Below are positions 26,400-39,480 of a stretch of DNA of 64,000 nt, piece after piece. The position numbers and the translations under genes were made by a program. Under the pieces are notes generated by a model. That model did not search any database and had not been told where the DNA came from. It was given only the letters and a program-made list of their open reading frames with translations. The number at the start of each line of letters is the position of its first letter. Positions within the stretch are counted from its first letter, which is position 1. The stretch is from Himantopus leucocephalus (taxonomy: Eukaryota > Chordata > Aves > Charadriiformes > Recurvirostridae). The stretch lies in assembly GCA_003993805.1 (NCBI GenBank), contig RSEF01000004.1, positions 23,686,930 through 23,750,929 of the forward strand. The letters run 5' to 3'.

Positions 26400-27640
26400 C
26401 TTATTTTCATGACAACACAGAAAATGGCCTTCTGGGTCAAACTAATCGTCCATTTCATCTCCAACAGTGGCAAAAGGAAATGCTGTTTGGGGGCGACTCA
26501 AGATCCTGCCTGTCTGCACTCCATCCCCTTCACATTCCTCCAGCACCCGCCACCACACCGAGGATGTCAGTGAGCACATTCCCACCTCCTCCTTCCAGTA
26601 TCTGTTTATGGACCTGCTGTCCTGGAATTTGTCTACTTTCACCCTTTTTAACTTGCTGGTACTGTTGGTCTCCACAGCCTCCTGTAACAGCAGATTCCAG
26701 AAGGTAGAGCAGGTAGTGACCTGCGATATTAAAAAAAAAGGACTTTCATTTTAGGTTTTAAACTGCTCTCCAACTAGTTCCAGTGAGTGCCTATAAGACA
26801 CCACAGGACTTGGCAAATAACAATTTACTCTCTGCCTTCATGATTTTATAAACCTTGACCATATCCCACTCAGCCTGGGGGGAAATAAGATCATGGAAAG
26901 CCCCAGCCTTTTCTGATTCCCTGTAACAGCAACTCATCCATCCCTTTAATCATCTTAGTTGCTTTTCTCTGCATTTTCTCTGATTTTCCCTATGTCTTTC
27001 TTAAAATGTGGAAATAGGATTGTACACAGTGTTCAAGATGTGCACGCACCAAGGTTTTATATTTTCTGGTTTGTTCTTACCATCCTTTCTGAGAACACCC
27101 AAAATTTTGTTGGCATTTTTGGCTGCTGTTGCCTTTTGAGCAGATGAGTCCAGAGACCCCCAGGTCTCTTTCCTGAGCTGCAGCTGCCAGTTTTGAGCCC
27201 AGCACTGTGTGAGCACGGCCTAGATTATTCTCCCTAAATGCACTATATATCTACACAGGCGCTCATCTGCCACTTCTTACCGTGCTCGCTCAGCTATGCC
27301 TTGCCTTTCTGGGGCTCCTTGCCACCTGTGGCTGTGTCGTTGGACTCCCTGAAGGAGTTCAGTGTCATTTGCAAACGGAGACATATTCCTGCAGCCCTTC
27401 CTTCTGCAGGCTGTTGATGAAGATCTTAAATAAAACTCATTCCCTAAGAGACGCTACTGCTCAGTCTTCTTCACCCTGAAAAGTGACAATGAATCCCTTT
27501 GCTCCCTACCCTGTAGGCAGCTTTCAATTCATATAAGCGTCAGTCCCATGGCAACTTCTTTTCATGAGTAGCATTCTGCTAGGCATCTTGTTGGGGGTTT
27601 GTTGAAAACCTGAACAAAATATCTATTTGATATGTAGGTA
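26400..27640 (-). mobile_element. Ancient CR1-like LINE fragment (antisense)
   Basis: Read on the minus strand, this is the 3' part of an old CR1-type element of the kind common in reptile genomes. The translated minus strand near 27170-27005 still shows KNANKILGVLRKDGKN and, after a small break, HILNTVYNP, matching the late reverse-transcriptase region. Further along come the complements of 'gatcatggaaagcccc' and 'catgattttataaacctt', then a 3' end whose complement reads 'gtttgacccagaaggccat'. At the other end, 27440-27640 resembles the next upstream part of the same family but is more degraded. Many indels and stops show it is inactive. The high-coordinate boundary is uncertain. Confidence 0.82.
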
Positions 27641-30600
27641 ACTTGTGCAACTTCAGAAAGCTAGCGAGGCAGGGTTGCCCTTCACAGGATTTACTAAGTC
27701 CAGTGAAAGTCACCATTTCTATACAGAAATGGCAGTAAATCCTGCGCTAATCCAAGCGTTGGCTGCCAGAACCTGTTTCTGAGCAGTGGAAGGTGAGAGG
27801 GGTGGCTCCTTCCTATATCAACTCCATCCTTTGCATGTCTACCTAGGGTGGAAAAGCTTAGACCAAAAAAGCCCGAGGGAAGGGATGCTGCAGAATCTGC
27901 AATAAATCAAAACACACCTACTTGTGTAGACAAAAACAAAGTCTGGTAAAACAAAAGACTTCGTAAAACAAAGTCCAGTGCCTGCAGAAGCCTTCTCAGT
28001 GTGGAAAACTTCTCCGCTATAGGCTCCAGGCTAGCTAGCTAGTAAGGAGCTCTGATTTTGAACAACAGTCACAAGATCAATGTCATAGTTTCTGAGACAG
28101 CAGGTAAGTTTGGAGTGGACTGTCCTGTCCCCCTGCCTTGACTATCTGAAAAGCAGAAGACTTAAAGGCTTCCTCCGCAGAGCTTCTGGACTGGCCCCTC
28201 TGAAGCTATTTCTGCAATCTCAGGTAATGGATCCTTGTACGTTTAGTTTCACTGGTCTTTTTTTGATTGGTTTTCTGCGGGAGAGGAGGCCATGCATCGA
28301 AAGCAGACAGCAAGCTAGCTGCAGGCTGTCATCAGCCATGAAGGTGAGTCTGGATCTTGACACTTTTCCCCCAGACTGAGCACCTTTTTTTAAGCTGTGG
28401 GGCTCGCAGTGAAGTACTGCTTAACACTGAAGTCAAGTCCTCTTTCCTTAAAATAAACATAGGTAGCAGAACCCAAGCCCTGGTTTTAAATTGGCCTTTC
28501 TTGCTCCGCCATCCTAATACTTTCTAAAGTAGAACACATGTATATGGTATAAACCTTCGGGAAAAAAATGTGGATTAGAGCTGGAACCAATTAATAGTTC
28601 ATCAAGGTAGGACTGGCAGATTTATTTGTACAGCATCAGAAGTTTGTGGGCTAAGCTCACCTGGGATTAAAAGAATAGTAATAACCTGAAGTCTGCTGTA
28701 TGTGAAGCTCCCACAAACTTGATTTTTAAGTTTGCACCTTTTTTTCTCCCCTTCATTAAGCTTGGTATTATTTATTAATTTCACGATACATTAAAGGTTT
28801 TACTAACGTGAACCCTCTTCAGTATAAATGGATATCTTCCAGAGAAAGGCAGAATGCAGATTCTTGTTCTATTTATATACATAAATTCATAATTATATTT
28901 GACATGGGAATTATTTCAAAATGATGTTTGATATTATAGGACACTCTAACTCTGCAATCGTATTTATAAATGTGTGATGTAGCATTACTGCACTGTTCTG
29001 CAGACTTTACCAGGAAAAAGTCAGAGAACTGAGAGTGTCATCTATATTAAACATACATTTTTCTTAACTGGAAGTGTTCTTTCTACTATGCTGTGTAAAA
29101 GTTCACAAAAAAGCATAACCAACAAAGGGAATACTTTTCACTAGCAAATATCAGTCCTTTGTTACAATATTGCAATAGTAAAACCATTGCAGATTTCCTT
29201 AACAGTCAAACTAAATTGTACGCCTCCAAATAAAGGTGGTACAGGAGATGCACACGCCTACTGCATTTGGTAACAAGGTGAGAGGTGATGGATTTTGGAT
29301 GCCGTGAGCCACTGCTGTAGCAAGAGGGTGAAGCCTCGAATTATTTCACCTGAAGAGAAGTCTGAGCATGGTGAAGCACTTTTGTCTTCAAGCTCATTGA
29401 TTTGCTGCCTTGTATTGCAAAGTATCTTTGCAAAAGAATATTTGATGCTCAGGGTTCTTTCCAAAAATAACATGTTTCAGAGGAGATATATAAGGGTATG
29501 TTTAAGCTAGGCAATTTCAGGATTTCTACAAGGAACAGGTTCCAGGTTGGTAGCTCCTGGAGACAGCCTAGACCGACTGGATTCACCATCTAAAAGTCCT
29601 GTTCTGCCCTGTTCAAACCTGGTATTAATTTTACCTCTGTTTTCAGTGAGAACAGAACAAACCCCTTCGCTCTCATCTTTTTCTTAGGAGCTGAGGTTTG
29701 CTTAACAGCTCTGGACATTTCAAGGAGCAAGCTGCAGGCCTTATGCCTCCAGGCAGAAGGTACTCAGATGACTCCAAAAGAGCAAGTAAATGGTTTGCAA
29801 GGGAGAGTCAACCTCTTTTATGCTGCTGATTTTTCTGTAATTTTGGAGTATATGACCACAAGCTGGCCTGAAAATACGGCACAGAAGTTCCCAACAGCAG
29901 CTCCCACTTATTCTTGGGCTTGTGTAGAGGTCAGGCAGATTCATGCCTATTTTTAACCTAGCAATACTTTAATTTGCGAAGTTCTGCGTGCTTCACAGTT
30001 TGACTTGTATTTGTAAGATCTGAGGGAACAAGGTAAGCTATTGAAGTAAATCCATTCTGGGGAAAAGCAACCCCTCGATATATAGAACTGACTGGGGTTT
30101 TTTTGCACAGGGATGTCTCTTCTGCTCAGTTGCTGAACAGTCAGAAATAATACTTACTTGAGAAACATGCAAACCTCTGCCAGGTAGAAATAATTTAAGA
30201 CTGTGAGGTTAGGATTTTCAGTGGTGGCTGAGAAGACAGATACCCAATTCCTGTTAGGTTTAAGGGAAAGCGAATTTCCTTCAGAAACCTGTGTGTACGT
30301 TAGGGTGTAATGGTCGTGCTGATACTTAGCTACACAATATGAGATAAAATGTTCTGGACTGTTTGGAGAAAAAATTAAGTTATTTTGTTCAATGCCTCTG
30401 CCTTTTTTCTCTGAAAAGGTAAATCAGTTAAACAATTGACTTTTTCATAGGTCTGATTTCTTTAAAATGTCATAAAATGGTAGAAAATCTAACAAAAATT
30501 ACCCAAGAATTTATCTTAATTCCCGTTAATGATATTCACTACTTTCCCACTAAGTAGGCCAGATACATTTGCACTATAAAGAACAGGACCATAATGCTAA

Positions 30601-33600
30601 AGGCATGCAAAACTACATGGCAATTCATCTTTGCAGAGGAAAGAAATGAGGTGGCAAAGCAGCAATGTGCCAAATTTTGCTCTCAAATTTTGTAGTGAGG
30701 CAAAGGTAAAGACAAAGATAAAGAAGATCTCTCTTCTTCTCACACACAGATATCAACACCATTTTCTTCTTTTCTGATGGTGAACAAAATTTGCGATTAG
30801 AAGAGAGAAGCGTGCATCTGATATCGCCAGGAGGGGAGATGAAGAGAAGAAAAGGTTTGTACAGAAACTTGGGGGTAAGATGAGGTTGGGAAGAAGGTGA
30901 TAGGAATGAGAGAAGGTAGAAATGGATGGGAGTGTCCTGACTGGCAGGAATCAATGCCGGAGGAAATCCAGAATCATGCGGAATATTTTGGAATAAAGGG
31001 GGAGGGTGAATTGGTGAGAGCCACAGACGAGATTTTTTGTACGTAACAGAAAAGCCAGGCTGAGACAGGATGTGTGGAGATAGAGAGAAGAGTGGTCTCT
31101 AGTCACTCAACAAAACTCCGCTGCTGAATCTGTAGAGAAATCTGCTTTTCCTGAATCTCCTCACTGAAACATGCTGATAGGAATGTGTAGAATTAACTTC
31201 ATGTAAAGGCAGATCCATCTACAGCCACCATCATCTACACTGTTAACTAAAGGATTAGAGAGCTGTGTGAAAGTGTAACATTGCAAACATGACAAAAACT
31301 TATATGAAGGTCAGTATGGGTTTACAGATGAAAATAGCCGTTTTCTTTTCCCATGTTTGACAATCTTGGTCTTGTCATATAGGTATTTTGTTCTGGAACA
31401 CAGTAAATGATATTTAGAAGAAGGGAGTCTATATCAGGAGCTTTTCTTGGGAGAGCTATTTTGGCCAGTTTCCCCATGCAGACAAGCCCCCCCTCAGTCT
31501 TTCTACACAACAAGGAGAATACTGCACAGAGATTCTGTAAGGACAAATTCAATACAATATGCAAAGTGTTAAGGCCCAAATCCTGTACAATTTGTGTACC
31601 TGAAATCGATGGACACCAGGTGTTTAAATGCCTCTGAGGGTCTGGGGAACAGCTACTCATATACTGGATTCCAGTCCAGATACTGATGGGTGGGAAAATT
31701 TACTCACACGTCACCATGATAGCAGGAGCTACAGGTAGAATTCCTTTCGCTGAAGTTTAGGTACTCGCAGTGTACAAAGAACTAGCTGCTGAGGTTCCCA
31801 CCATAGTCAGAGAAGGTCTTGTAAACAGTTGATGGTGTTTAGAGTGCAATTCATCTGACCAAACCGAAGTACCTGTTTTAGCAGGGGATGAATCAAGTTT
31901 TAAACCCCAACTGACAGAGTAAGTAGCTCTCTCCTGACTACAAAGGCAGTCTAGGACAACTAGCTCAGATGCAAACACCTCTGCCATAGACAGCCACACA
32001 CAGCCTCTTGAGATGCTTTTACATTTCTATGGGGAGCCATATATCTCTTACCATTCCCCAGGACGCTGAGATGATCGTTCTGCAACTCGCAGGGCAGGGA
32101 GGTGACACTGAAGAGCAGCCGAACCTTCCCAGCTCCAACCTGCAAAAGCAGCGCTGCAGGAAGAGCTTCTTGCCGAAGGAAGGCTGTGCCAGTCGGACGT
32201 GCTGGGTGAAGGGATTATATCTTCAGGGAATGGTTGCAGAATTTCACCGGAGCACAAAGGAGGCTTTTGGCTGATCTGGCGAAGCGGGAGCTGACACATT
32301 CCTTTGTGCTTCGGAAGCCGGGCGGTATGGATAAGCTGTGTGCACAGATGGTGCTCTGGCTGCTGATCTCGTAGCTGTGTGCAATCCCAGAACAGTTAGC
32401 CTTCCAAACATGCCAAACCCCTACCCACTTTTTTTCCCAAGCCTCTTCCCATCCCCTCTCCTCCATCCTAAAATACTCCAAGCAATTAAAATGCCATCAA
32501 TCTCTGCAAAACGCGGGTGTGAATCACGGGCAATTAACAAAGGAAAACGAAGAGTTCATTTAGAAAACTGCCAGTTCAATTCTGAGTGGGAGGCAAACTT
32601 TTTACATAAGTATCAGAGCACTTTTTCAACCTTGTGAAGCTAGGCTGACAAGTTAACTTGTTCACAAACAGAGCTGTCAGTCAAAAACGGGACAGTAATG
32701 TTTCGCTCTACTAGTAGATGTGGCACCTGTAATGGAAAGTATCCTGTCAGTGTATCAGCAAGGAACAACATGGAGCAGTTGAAAGTTTTCAGCGTTTCTG
32801 GATGTGAGCGTATGAGTCATATGATTGCAGTTTGAGAAGAGGGCTGTACAGGTTTGCTGCATTTAGCCTAGTACAGATGTCCTTCAGAAGTTCCAAAACT
32901 GTGACAGAGTGCACAAAAGAAACAGTAAGGACTTCATTTTTAAAATGGCTTGAGGTGATAATAGGTATGGAAAATGTTCCTTTTTCACTTCTTCAGCAAT
33001 CGAAGTAATTTCTCAAGGACAAAAAATGCTTACAAATGGAATCTGTGAATTTAATGCCATGTATTGTTACCAAATGGCATTATTCCATCAAATGCCACAC
33101 AGAGGTACAGAATGACCCTGGACGAAGTCAGTGAGTGGTTTAGCACAGCTTGTAAATTCTGTATAAATGTGAAAAAATGAACTGAAGTAATGTGCTGAAA
33201 ACTTATGAGAAACAATTCACTTTCAACAACGTGTGGGAAAGATACTCACTTGCCTCTTAGTGATTGCATTACTGTCTTGTGAATTGCGAGTGAAAAATAC
33301 ACTTTTTTTATGTCAGATGACACAGTTTCATAAATTACTGGAAACTGTTTTTAATTGCATCTTACATTTATGCTCACAATGAGCATGATGTGTTTTCCAT
33401 GGCATTATGTATCAGACAGCACTACCAGAAGGCCTGTATTCATTCATGGATGCCATTCTTCAACCAGAAAAATGTAGTTTGAGACAAGTTGCCCTATCCA
33501 TATTGATTCTTCCAAGCATCTCTTCAGGACCTAGATGCCAACCGTACCAACAATCATATGCATCTTAATGTAGGCTGGCTGAGCAAGGGTCAAAAGATGA

Positions 33601-36355
33601 CACATTTCCTTGAGCTTAGGAGCAGCCTGAGAAAGTTCCTTCCTCATGAAAAGAGAATCAAATTGTAACAAAAAAAGTGATATGGATGTTTTTGAAAAAT
33701 AAGCTCATTAATATATATTTCTGAGTAATGCATAGTCAGCTGCATGCTCTATGCACTCTCTACAAGGAGAAGAGAATGTATGTAAACTTTATGATCAGTT
33801 TCCTATATTCTAAGAAATGTAACTTGGAGAGTGGGGAACACATATAGGACAAACTTTTTCATCTTTCCAGCTTAGTTCTCTTTGTCTCAAAGACAAAGAA
33901 TTCATTCAACACTTTGCAGATTTCATCAGCAAGTCAAAAACTGAGCTTGAAGACCATTTGATTAAGTCTTATGAACACACATAACTTTTCAAAATTGTTA
34001 CAAGAATAATTTTTAGGTAAAGCAATGGGTGAGTGGCATTGCTGCTTGCAACAGCCGAGGATTTCCAGAATTAGAAATAACTGACGTACAAGCAAGCAGA
34101 CATAGTTGACTCACTTTTGGAAACCATTTAGAGTTATATTGCTTTCCCAGCTACCGGAAACTGAGGACTGAAGTGTGTACGATATTCAAGCTCTAAGCTA
34201 TATGTGAGAATCTATTTTGTATGATGAATGCTCTAAAAATAAACAGAGTATGCTTGCCTTGGGAACATCTAAAATCTCTTTAGAAATGGCAACAACTGGT
34301 TGTATACCAAACTTCCAATACTTTAATGAAGTGTCACCTTCCACATTACATTTTGGAGTTTACAGAAATCTCTGTATTTAAAAATAAATGGAATTAAGGA
34401 AAACTAGGTTTTTAAGAGTTTGAAGAAAAAACTGTCTAAAATGTGAGCAACAAAAAATACAGTAAAATGTTTTATTCTTTGTATTTTTAAATCCAATTAA
34501 ATGTTTGGTCAGCCTCTTTGAATTCCAGATGACAGAAAGCAGATCTTAATAAAGGTTGAGTAGTTGTAGCAGAGGTCTGGTAATGAAAAGAACCTGTGAA
34601 GAAATGACAATTTCTATATTCTCTGCAGAGAAAGAACAGCATGGTGGTTAAGAGAATGAATGGGATGGCAAAATATATACTGAGAATATAAAGACATACC
34701 AAGAATGTGTTCATGGTATAAGGATTGCTAATTTGGGACACCAAATGAAACAGTGGACCTTAAAGAAAGATAAGGTGACTAGTTACTTGAAGACTGTATC
34801 ATAGTTATGTAAACACAAACAGCTGTGTTGGTGTTAAGTGGCCAACATTAAACCTGTCATTTCTCAGATGAGCTATTTGACTTTACAGTTTTAACTTGCT
34901 TTAAACGACACACATGTACGGCAACGTGCTAGATGCTTTGAGAAGACCATGTTTGAAACCCAGCGCTCGGCTCTGCAGCCTTGTTTTAGGTGGAAACGGT
35001 GCCGAACTCCGTCACAGGCTTTGAGCACACAGGCAATTGAATTCAGCCTTTGGTGCTATTAGCTTTCGAACCAGCTGCACTAAACTGATTGTTTAACCAG
35101 CACTGGCTGTGAAGTACCGCTGTTAGCGACTTGAAGTTGGTACTTCTACATCTCTACCAATTTCTTACATTCCCCGCTGGCGAGTATTTATCCCCTTAGT
35201 CATCTAAGGCAGATTGATTACACTTGTTTCTGCATATGGCTAATTCTTATTACTGCATTTGAAAAAGAGAGGTAGAATTGAACCTGTGAGGACTGAACCT
35301 AAACCAAAAGGGAATGAGAACAAATGACATTTTATAGATGTATTCCGAAATGTTCACAGGTCTACATAAGTAGAAACTTTGTTCTTTATCTTCTTAAACA
35401 CTTGTTCTGGCCTTTTAAGCAAGAAAAATCTTTGTCGTGTATAATTTTACACTACGTGATCTCCCTGTTGGCCCCACATAAAAGATTCAAGACAGATATT
35501 CTCTCTCAAGGTCATGTTTTCACGTATTATTAGTTTTATTTCCATTTTACTTTTAAAGTACTGTCCATGTTACGTAGAATGCTCCATTCCCTAAAACCTG
35601 ACTCACTCCAGGAAAATCTGGATGATTAAGGAGCAGCAGAGTTTGGCTCCAGTGAGTAGCATGCAGCGCAGCCCTGCTTTTAAAGGTCAGTACTCACGGG
35701 GCAGTGGTTTCTTTTAAATTCACTCCTTACAGTAAATGAAATAAGGAGAACGTTGTCTGGGGACAGGGGATGGGAGAGCTGCCGCCTCTTCTGTCTTCCT
35801 GATATTCATCAAGTCTTGTTTGCCACTCTGGCAAATGTGACGTTGGACAATTTATGGATAAAGACCGGCTCTTTCCTAGTTCTATGATTGAAACAGAAGT
35901 CATTACTGCTTCAAGTCTGGGTACTACGTGCAGACCTTTCTTTTCCTCCTGAGAGCTGGTAAATTTCTGAGGAGCTGGCAGAAACGCTTATTATTCCCTC
36001 TGAGAAAACTATACGTTGGAAGGAATTTGACAAGACAATTTTCTACCAATCAAGAGAGTTAAACAGATACTGCCGGATGTAAGCTATGTATATCAAATAT
36101 CTTACACCCTGCCATACCTCTATAAGTGTGCTTTATAGTAGAAACAACGTAAGTCCAACAGATTTTTTTTTCAAGCTGTTAAGCCAGACTATCTGTGTTT
36201 CACCTTAGCACATCTACTTATTCACAGTAGAAGCTCATTTATAGGCTTGCCTTAAGCAGGAAGCTGGGATTTAAAGTTCACGTAGCTCATTTATTTAGTG
36301 CAAGCCAACTTACACAGTCTAACTTGTTATATCAAGACATAGCAAGAGTGTAGCC
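27641..36355. other. Intergenic, no recognisable gene
   Basis: No exon, RNA gene or known repeat was recognised. There is a purine-rich stretch at about 30.8-31.1 kb and a slightly G+C-richer stretch at 32.0-32.35 kb with short open frames on both strands. Confidence 0.7.
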
Positions 36356-36860
36356 AGCAGGTTGAGAAGCAACTGTTCCCCTCTATTCACCAGCTGCGAC
36401 ACCATATCTGAAATACTGGGCCCAGTTTAGGGCTCCCAGTGCTAGAAAGACATTGACAGACCGGAAGAAGTCCAACAAAGGGCCACCAAGATGATGGAGG
36501 CTGGACCACATATCATTCAAAGTGGGGCTGAGGGAACGGAGTTTGTTCAGCCTTAAAGAAGGCTAAAGGGAAATCTAACTACTGTCCACAACAGGAGTAA
36601 CACAGGGCTAGGACAAGAGGCATTCAGTACAAGCTGGAATATGGGAAACTCTGACTTGGTACAAGGAAATTCTATCTTTCTTTGAGGGTTGTCAAATCCT
36701 GGGATGGGCTGCCCAGTGAGGGCAGTATCTCTCACTTTGGAGATACTCAAAACATGCCTGGACATAGCCGGGGGCAACCTGCTGCCTCTAGACCAGCTTT
36801 GAGCCTGAGGTTGGACGAGAAGACTTATGAAACTTATGCAGGTCTGTGATTCAATGGCTC
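36356..36860 (+). mobile_element. CR1 LINE, diverged 3' end
   Basis: The sequence follows the CR1 3' region in order. It has a block resembling 'accatatctgaaatactggg', then 'agaagtccaacaaagggcc' and 'gccaccaagatgatggagg', then 'ttgttcagcctt', a 'ggacaagagg' block, 'gggatgggctgcccagtga', and a degraded terminus with 'ttggacgaga' and 'gtgattcaatgg'. These correspond to the end of the reverse transcriptase and the 3' UTR. The copy is far from intact and its ends are approximate. It lies about 1.8 kb upstream of the NPY2R CpG island in the same orientation. I infer that it is older than the copy at 52.3 kb, because its tail octamers are degraded. Confidence 0.88.
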
Positions 36861-38619
36861 TGGGCTTGTTATAGTTTATGGGATGTAAATTAAAGTGCAC
36901 ACAAAGAAAAGTATCCACGGCTGCTTTGGATGTGGTCACCCAGCAGCACATTTCATATTGAACAGCCCATTTGCCACTTGACTCTTTCTGCCCTTAATTT
37001 TAGTGTTTTCATGAGCTTTTGGCTCAAGGTGGTGTTTATGGGGCCCTTCACTACCACTCTCTTATGGGCAATAAAAACTGCAGTTGTTTATTGGAAATGC
37101 ATTTTCATGAAGAATCTCAGTTGTGCCTGAACACAGAATCACCTTGTAGCAGGAAATAACCCCTTCTCTCCCGCGCATGGGAAGTCAACCCTTGCTGGCT
37201 TAACAGCTTCTAGGAACTTGCACATCTCCTTGACTTTCTCCAGGAGTTTGGAAGTGAAAGTAAAGACCAGCTTTTCCTTAGCTATGGGATCCTCAGATGA
37301 TTTGAGCTGGACAGATTGCAAAGATTTGTAACATTTCACTACACTCTCCAAGACATTAGGAGCAGCAAAAATATATGTTAAGCTCAAAAGAGTGTGCAGA
37401 GTAGAGCACAATAGCAACACCCCTGAGATGAGTGAAACACCACTGTTGACCCTTTGTAAGAGAAGGAAAGGGAAGAACTGCAGGCTGTTACAGCCATATA
37501 TTATACAAGTGCTCTAATTACTAAAACTCATGGCATGAATTTCTGTCTCCTGGTAGACCAAAAAATAAATCCTACAATTAAATTGACTTGGGAAATGAAA
37601 TAAACAAGGGTAGGAGAATTGAAACTCCTGGCTTTTTATTTAGTCATCAAAGAAATCTATTTTGCAACAAGCTAGGAGCATTCCATTAACGGTCTCAGAA
37701 GTGCTGAAGGACTAAGAGTAAGGCTCTCCGTGAAGAGATAGCTTGAATAAGTAAAGATCTAAGGGGGTTCTCAAGACATGTTTTGAATTTCAAAAACAAC
37801 TTTAAATCACTGAAGTTACTCCTTGATACTCCATTAACATTTTGTGCTCTTGATAAGAGCGTAATATTGAGCTATAACCGAAGCAAGGAGCATTACCTTT
37901 GACAAAGGAAGAGCTCTTGTACAGAGTCTCCTTTGGAAGATAAGGAGGACAGAAGAGAGAAGATAATATTGCTGATCCTACCTGAAATATTAATGCATAT
38001 TTACCTAAGTGGCAGAAAGCAAAGAAGCATTCCTGTTCTGGATCGCAGCTTCTGTAAGGTTTGGGAAGAGAATTGTCCAAGCATTAGTGCTGTAGCCACA
38101 GAGCAAGCAAAGTCTCCCGGTTCCTGTTCTTGGGAGCTACAACTAGGGCTGAAGTACCGTTGGGTGAATCAGGCCCTCCAACTATGCATTGAGAAGACCC
38201 TCCCTTGAATCTCGGCAGTTATACCTGGGAGAGAGGCACCAGGCACATGGCAAAACACTAAGTAGAACCTACTGATGGATTTAACGAAGCTAGACCCTGC
38301 CAGAAGGGCAGTAACGCTGGCTGGAGCTAGTCCTCAGTTAAGCTGACTGGCAAGAGAGCTTTTTTGAAAGGTTGCTGAATATAGAACTAAATAAAACCAG
38401 CAGCTATCGTCTTTACCTTCGCAGCCTTGTAAATAAAAATGCAATCTTTTACTTTGCTCTTGACAGCATATGCAAATGCTTTATTCATCCTTACACCTGC
38501 CCTGGCAACATCCACCGCGTCTTCTTACGAGGAACGCAAACGCGTGCAAGCTGGGGGTTGCTTGTAACAGGGATTTCAGGAGTTGTTTGCTTGTAACAAG
38601 GTTTTCAGCAGTTTGAAGC
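36861..38619. other. Region upstream of the NPY2R CpG island
   Basis: Apart from the minus-strand candidate exon at 37.1-37.5 kb I see no gene. Distal promoter or enhancer elements for NPY2R may lie here, but none can be proven by eye. Confidence 0.6.
37143..37451 (-). other. Candidate minus-strand exon, unidentified
   Basis: A block of 309 bases on the minus strand is flanked by a strong acceptor (CTTTCCTTTCTCTTACAAAG) and a good donor (CAAG|GTGATT). It is open throughout in one frame: one base, 102 codons, two bases. The length is a multiple of three. The encoded segment is hydrophobic at first and then helix-like and charged (for example SSEDPIAKEKLVF, LLEKVKEMCKFLEAVKP). I do not recognise the family. 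It lies about 1.2 kb upstream of the CpG island in divergent orientation to NPY2R. Open frames of this size occur by chance in 64 kb, so this is a candidate only. Confidence 0.2.
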
Positions 38620-39480
38620 AAAAGCATCCCCTTCGCGCTGCTCCAGAAGGCACTTTGGGGTCGGGGAAAACTCGGAAGCGGGCTCGGGCGTGAGGCGCGC
38701 CCATCGGCTCCGACCTGGCATCACCCCCCCCCTCCCCTCCAAACCCCTTTTTTTTCCACTGCTGCCTCCTGAGCGCGAGGCGGCCCGACACGTCGGGACA
38801 GCGCGACCCGCCGCCCCCTTCCCCGCGCCCGCAGCCGCCGCAGCGGAGCCCACCCCGCCGCCCCGCCCCGGACCTTCCCCGGGCGGCGGGGCCGGGACGC
38901 CCCGTCCCGCCCCGTCCCGCCCCCCCCCGGCATGCGGGGGCCGCCGTCGCCGCTGCCAAACTTTCGACGGGCCCCGCCGTGCCGTGCCGCGCCGCGCCGC
39001 TGCCCCATCGGCAGGGAGGGGAGAGCCGCCCCGGTGAGTGTGCGAGGGGAGGGCGGCGGTGCGGGGGGACCCGCGGGAGCAGCCGCTCCTCTGCGGGGCG
39101 CGGGGGGCTCTCCGCTCCCCGCCTTGCCCTGCCCTGGGAGACCGGCTGCCGTGGCGGTAGCCGGCGGCGGCCACGGGTGAACGTGGGAAGCGGGGAGGGG
39201 GCGACCGAGGAGCGCGGCCGGCGTGGGGTAGCGGCGGGGTCCCCGCGGCGCCCGGGGAGGGGTGCCGTCCCCCGGGCAGGGCGGCCGGGGAGTGGGAGGG
39301 CACCCCCAGGGGCACGCTTGCCGCCACCTTCGCCTGGAGCAACCCCGAACCCGTCCCCAGGCGCAGGCACTGCGGTCCTGGGGGAAGTGCTGCTTGCTAA
39401 TGGCATCACGTATTTCGCCCCTTTTTGCTTACTGGCTCAGGGAACCGATGGGAATTCTCTACGGGCCTTCCTCTGCCCGA
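38620..39480 (+). promoter_or_regulatory. NPY2R: CpG island, probable NPY2R promoter
   Basis: This is an abrupt block of very high G+C with dense CpG in otherwise AT-rich sequence. It contains a GC box (GCCCCGCCCC, 38860-38869), two identical adjacent decamers (38901-38920), long C-runs and no obvious TATA box. CpG-island promoters of this kind start transcription over a broad zone. The island lies about 3 kb upstream of the NPY2R coding exon and is the only such block near it. Its assignment to NPY2R rests on position and on the splice donor inside it. A divergent minus-strand transcript from the same island is possible but not shown. Long open frames across the island on both strands are a by-product of the scarcity of stop codons in G+C-rich DNA. 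Confidence 0.85.
38934..39033 (+). other. NPY2R: Candidate non-coding first exon of NPY2R (3' boundary only)
   Basis: The donor CCG|GTGAGTG places an exon end at 39033. It is the best 5' splice site I see in the island and pairs naturally with the acceptor at 42227-42228. The 5' end given here is arbitrary, because the transcription start cannot be read from sequence. NPY2R in other vertebrates is known to have a non-coding 5' exon followed by a single coding exon, which supports this model. Other donors in the island, such as one near 39174, could also be used. Confidence 0.45.

Noticed and set aside
38576..39409. Long open frames on both strands of the CpG island (up to 277 codons, minus strand)
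   Set aside because: Stop codons are rare in this G+C-rich DNA. The products are Arg/Pro/Gly/Ala-rich low-complexity strings in several overlapping frames.
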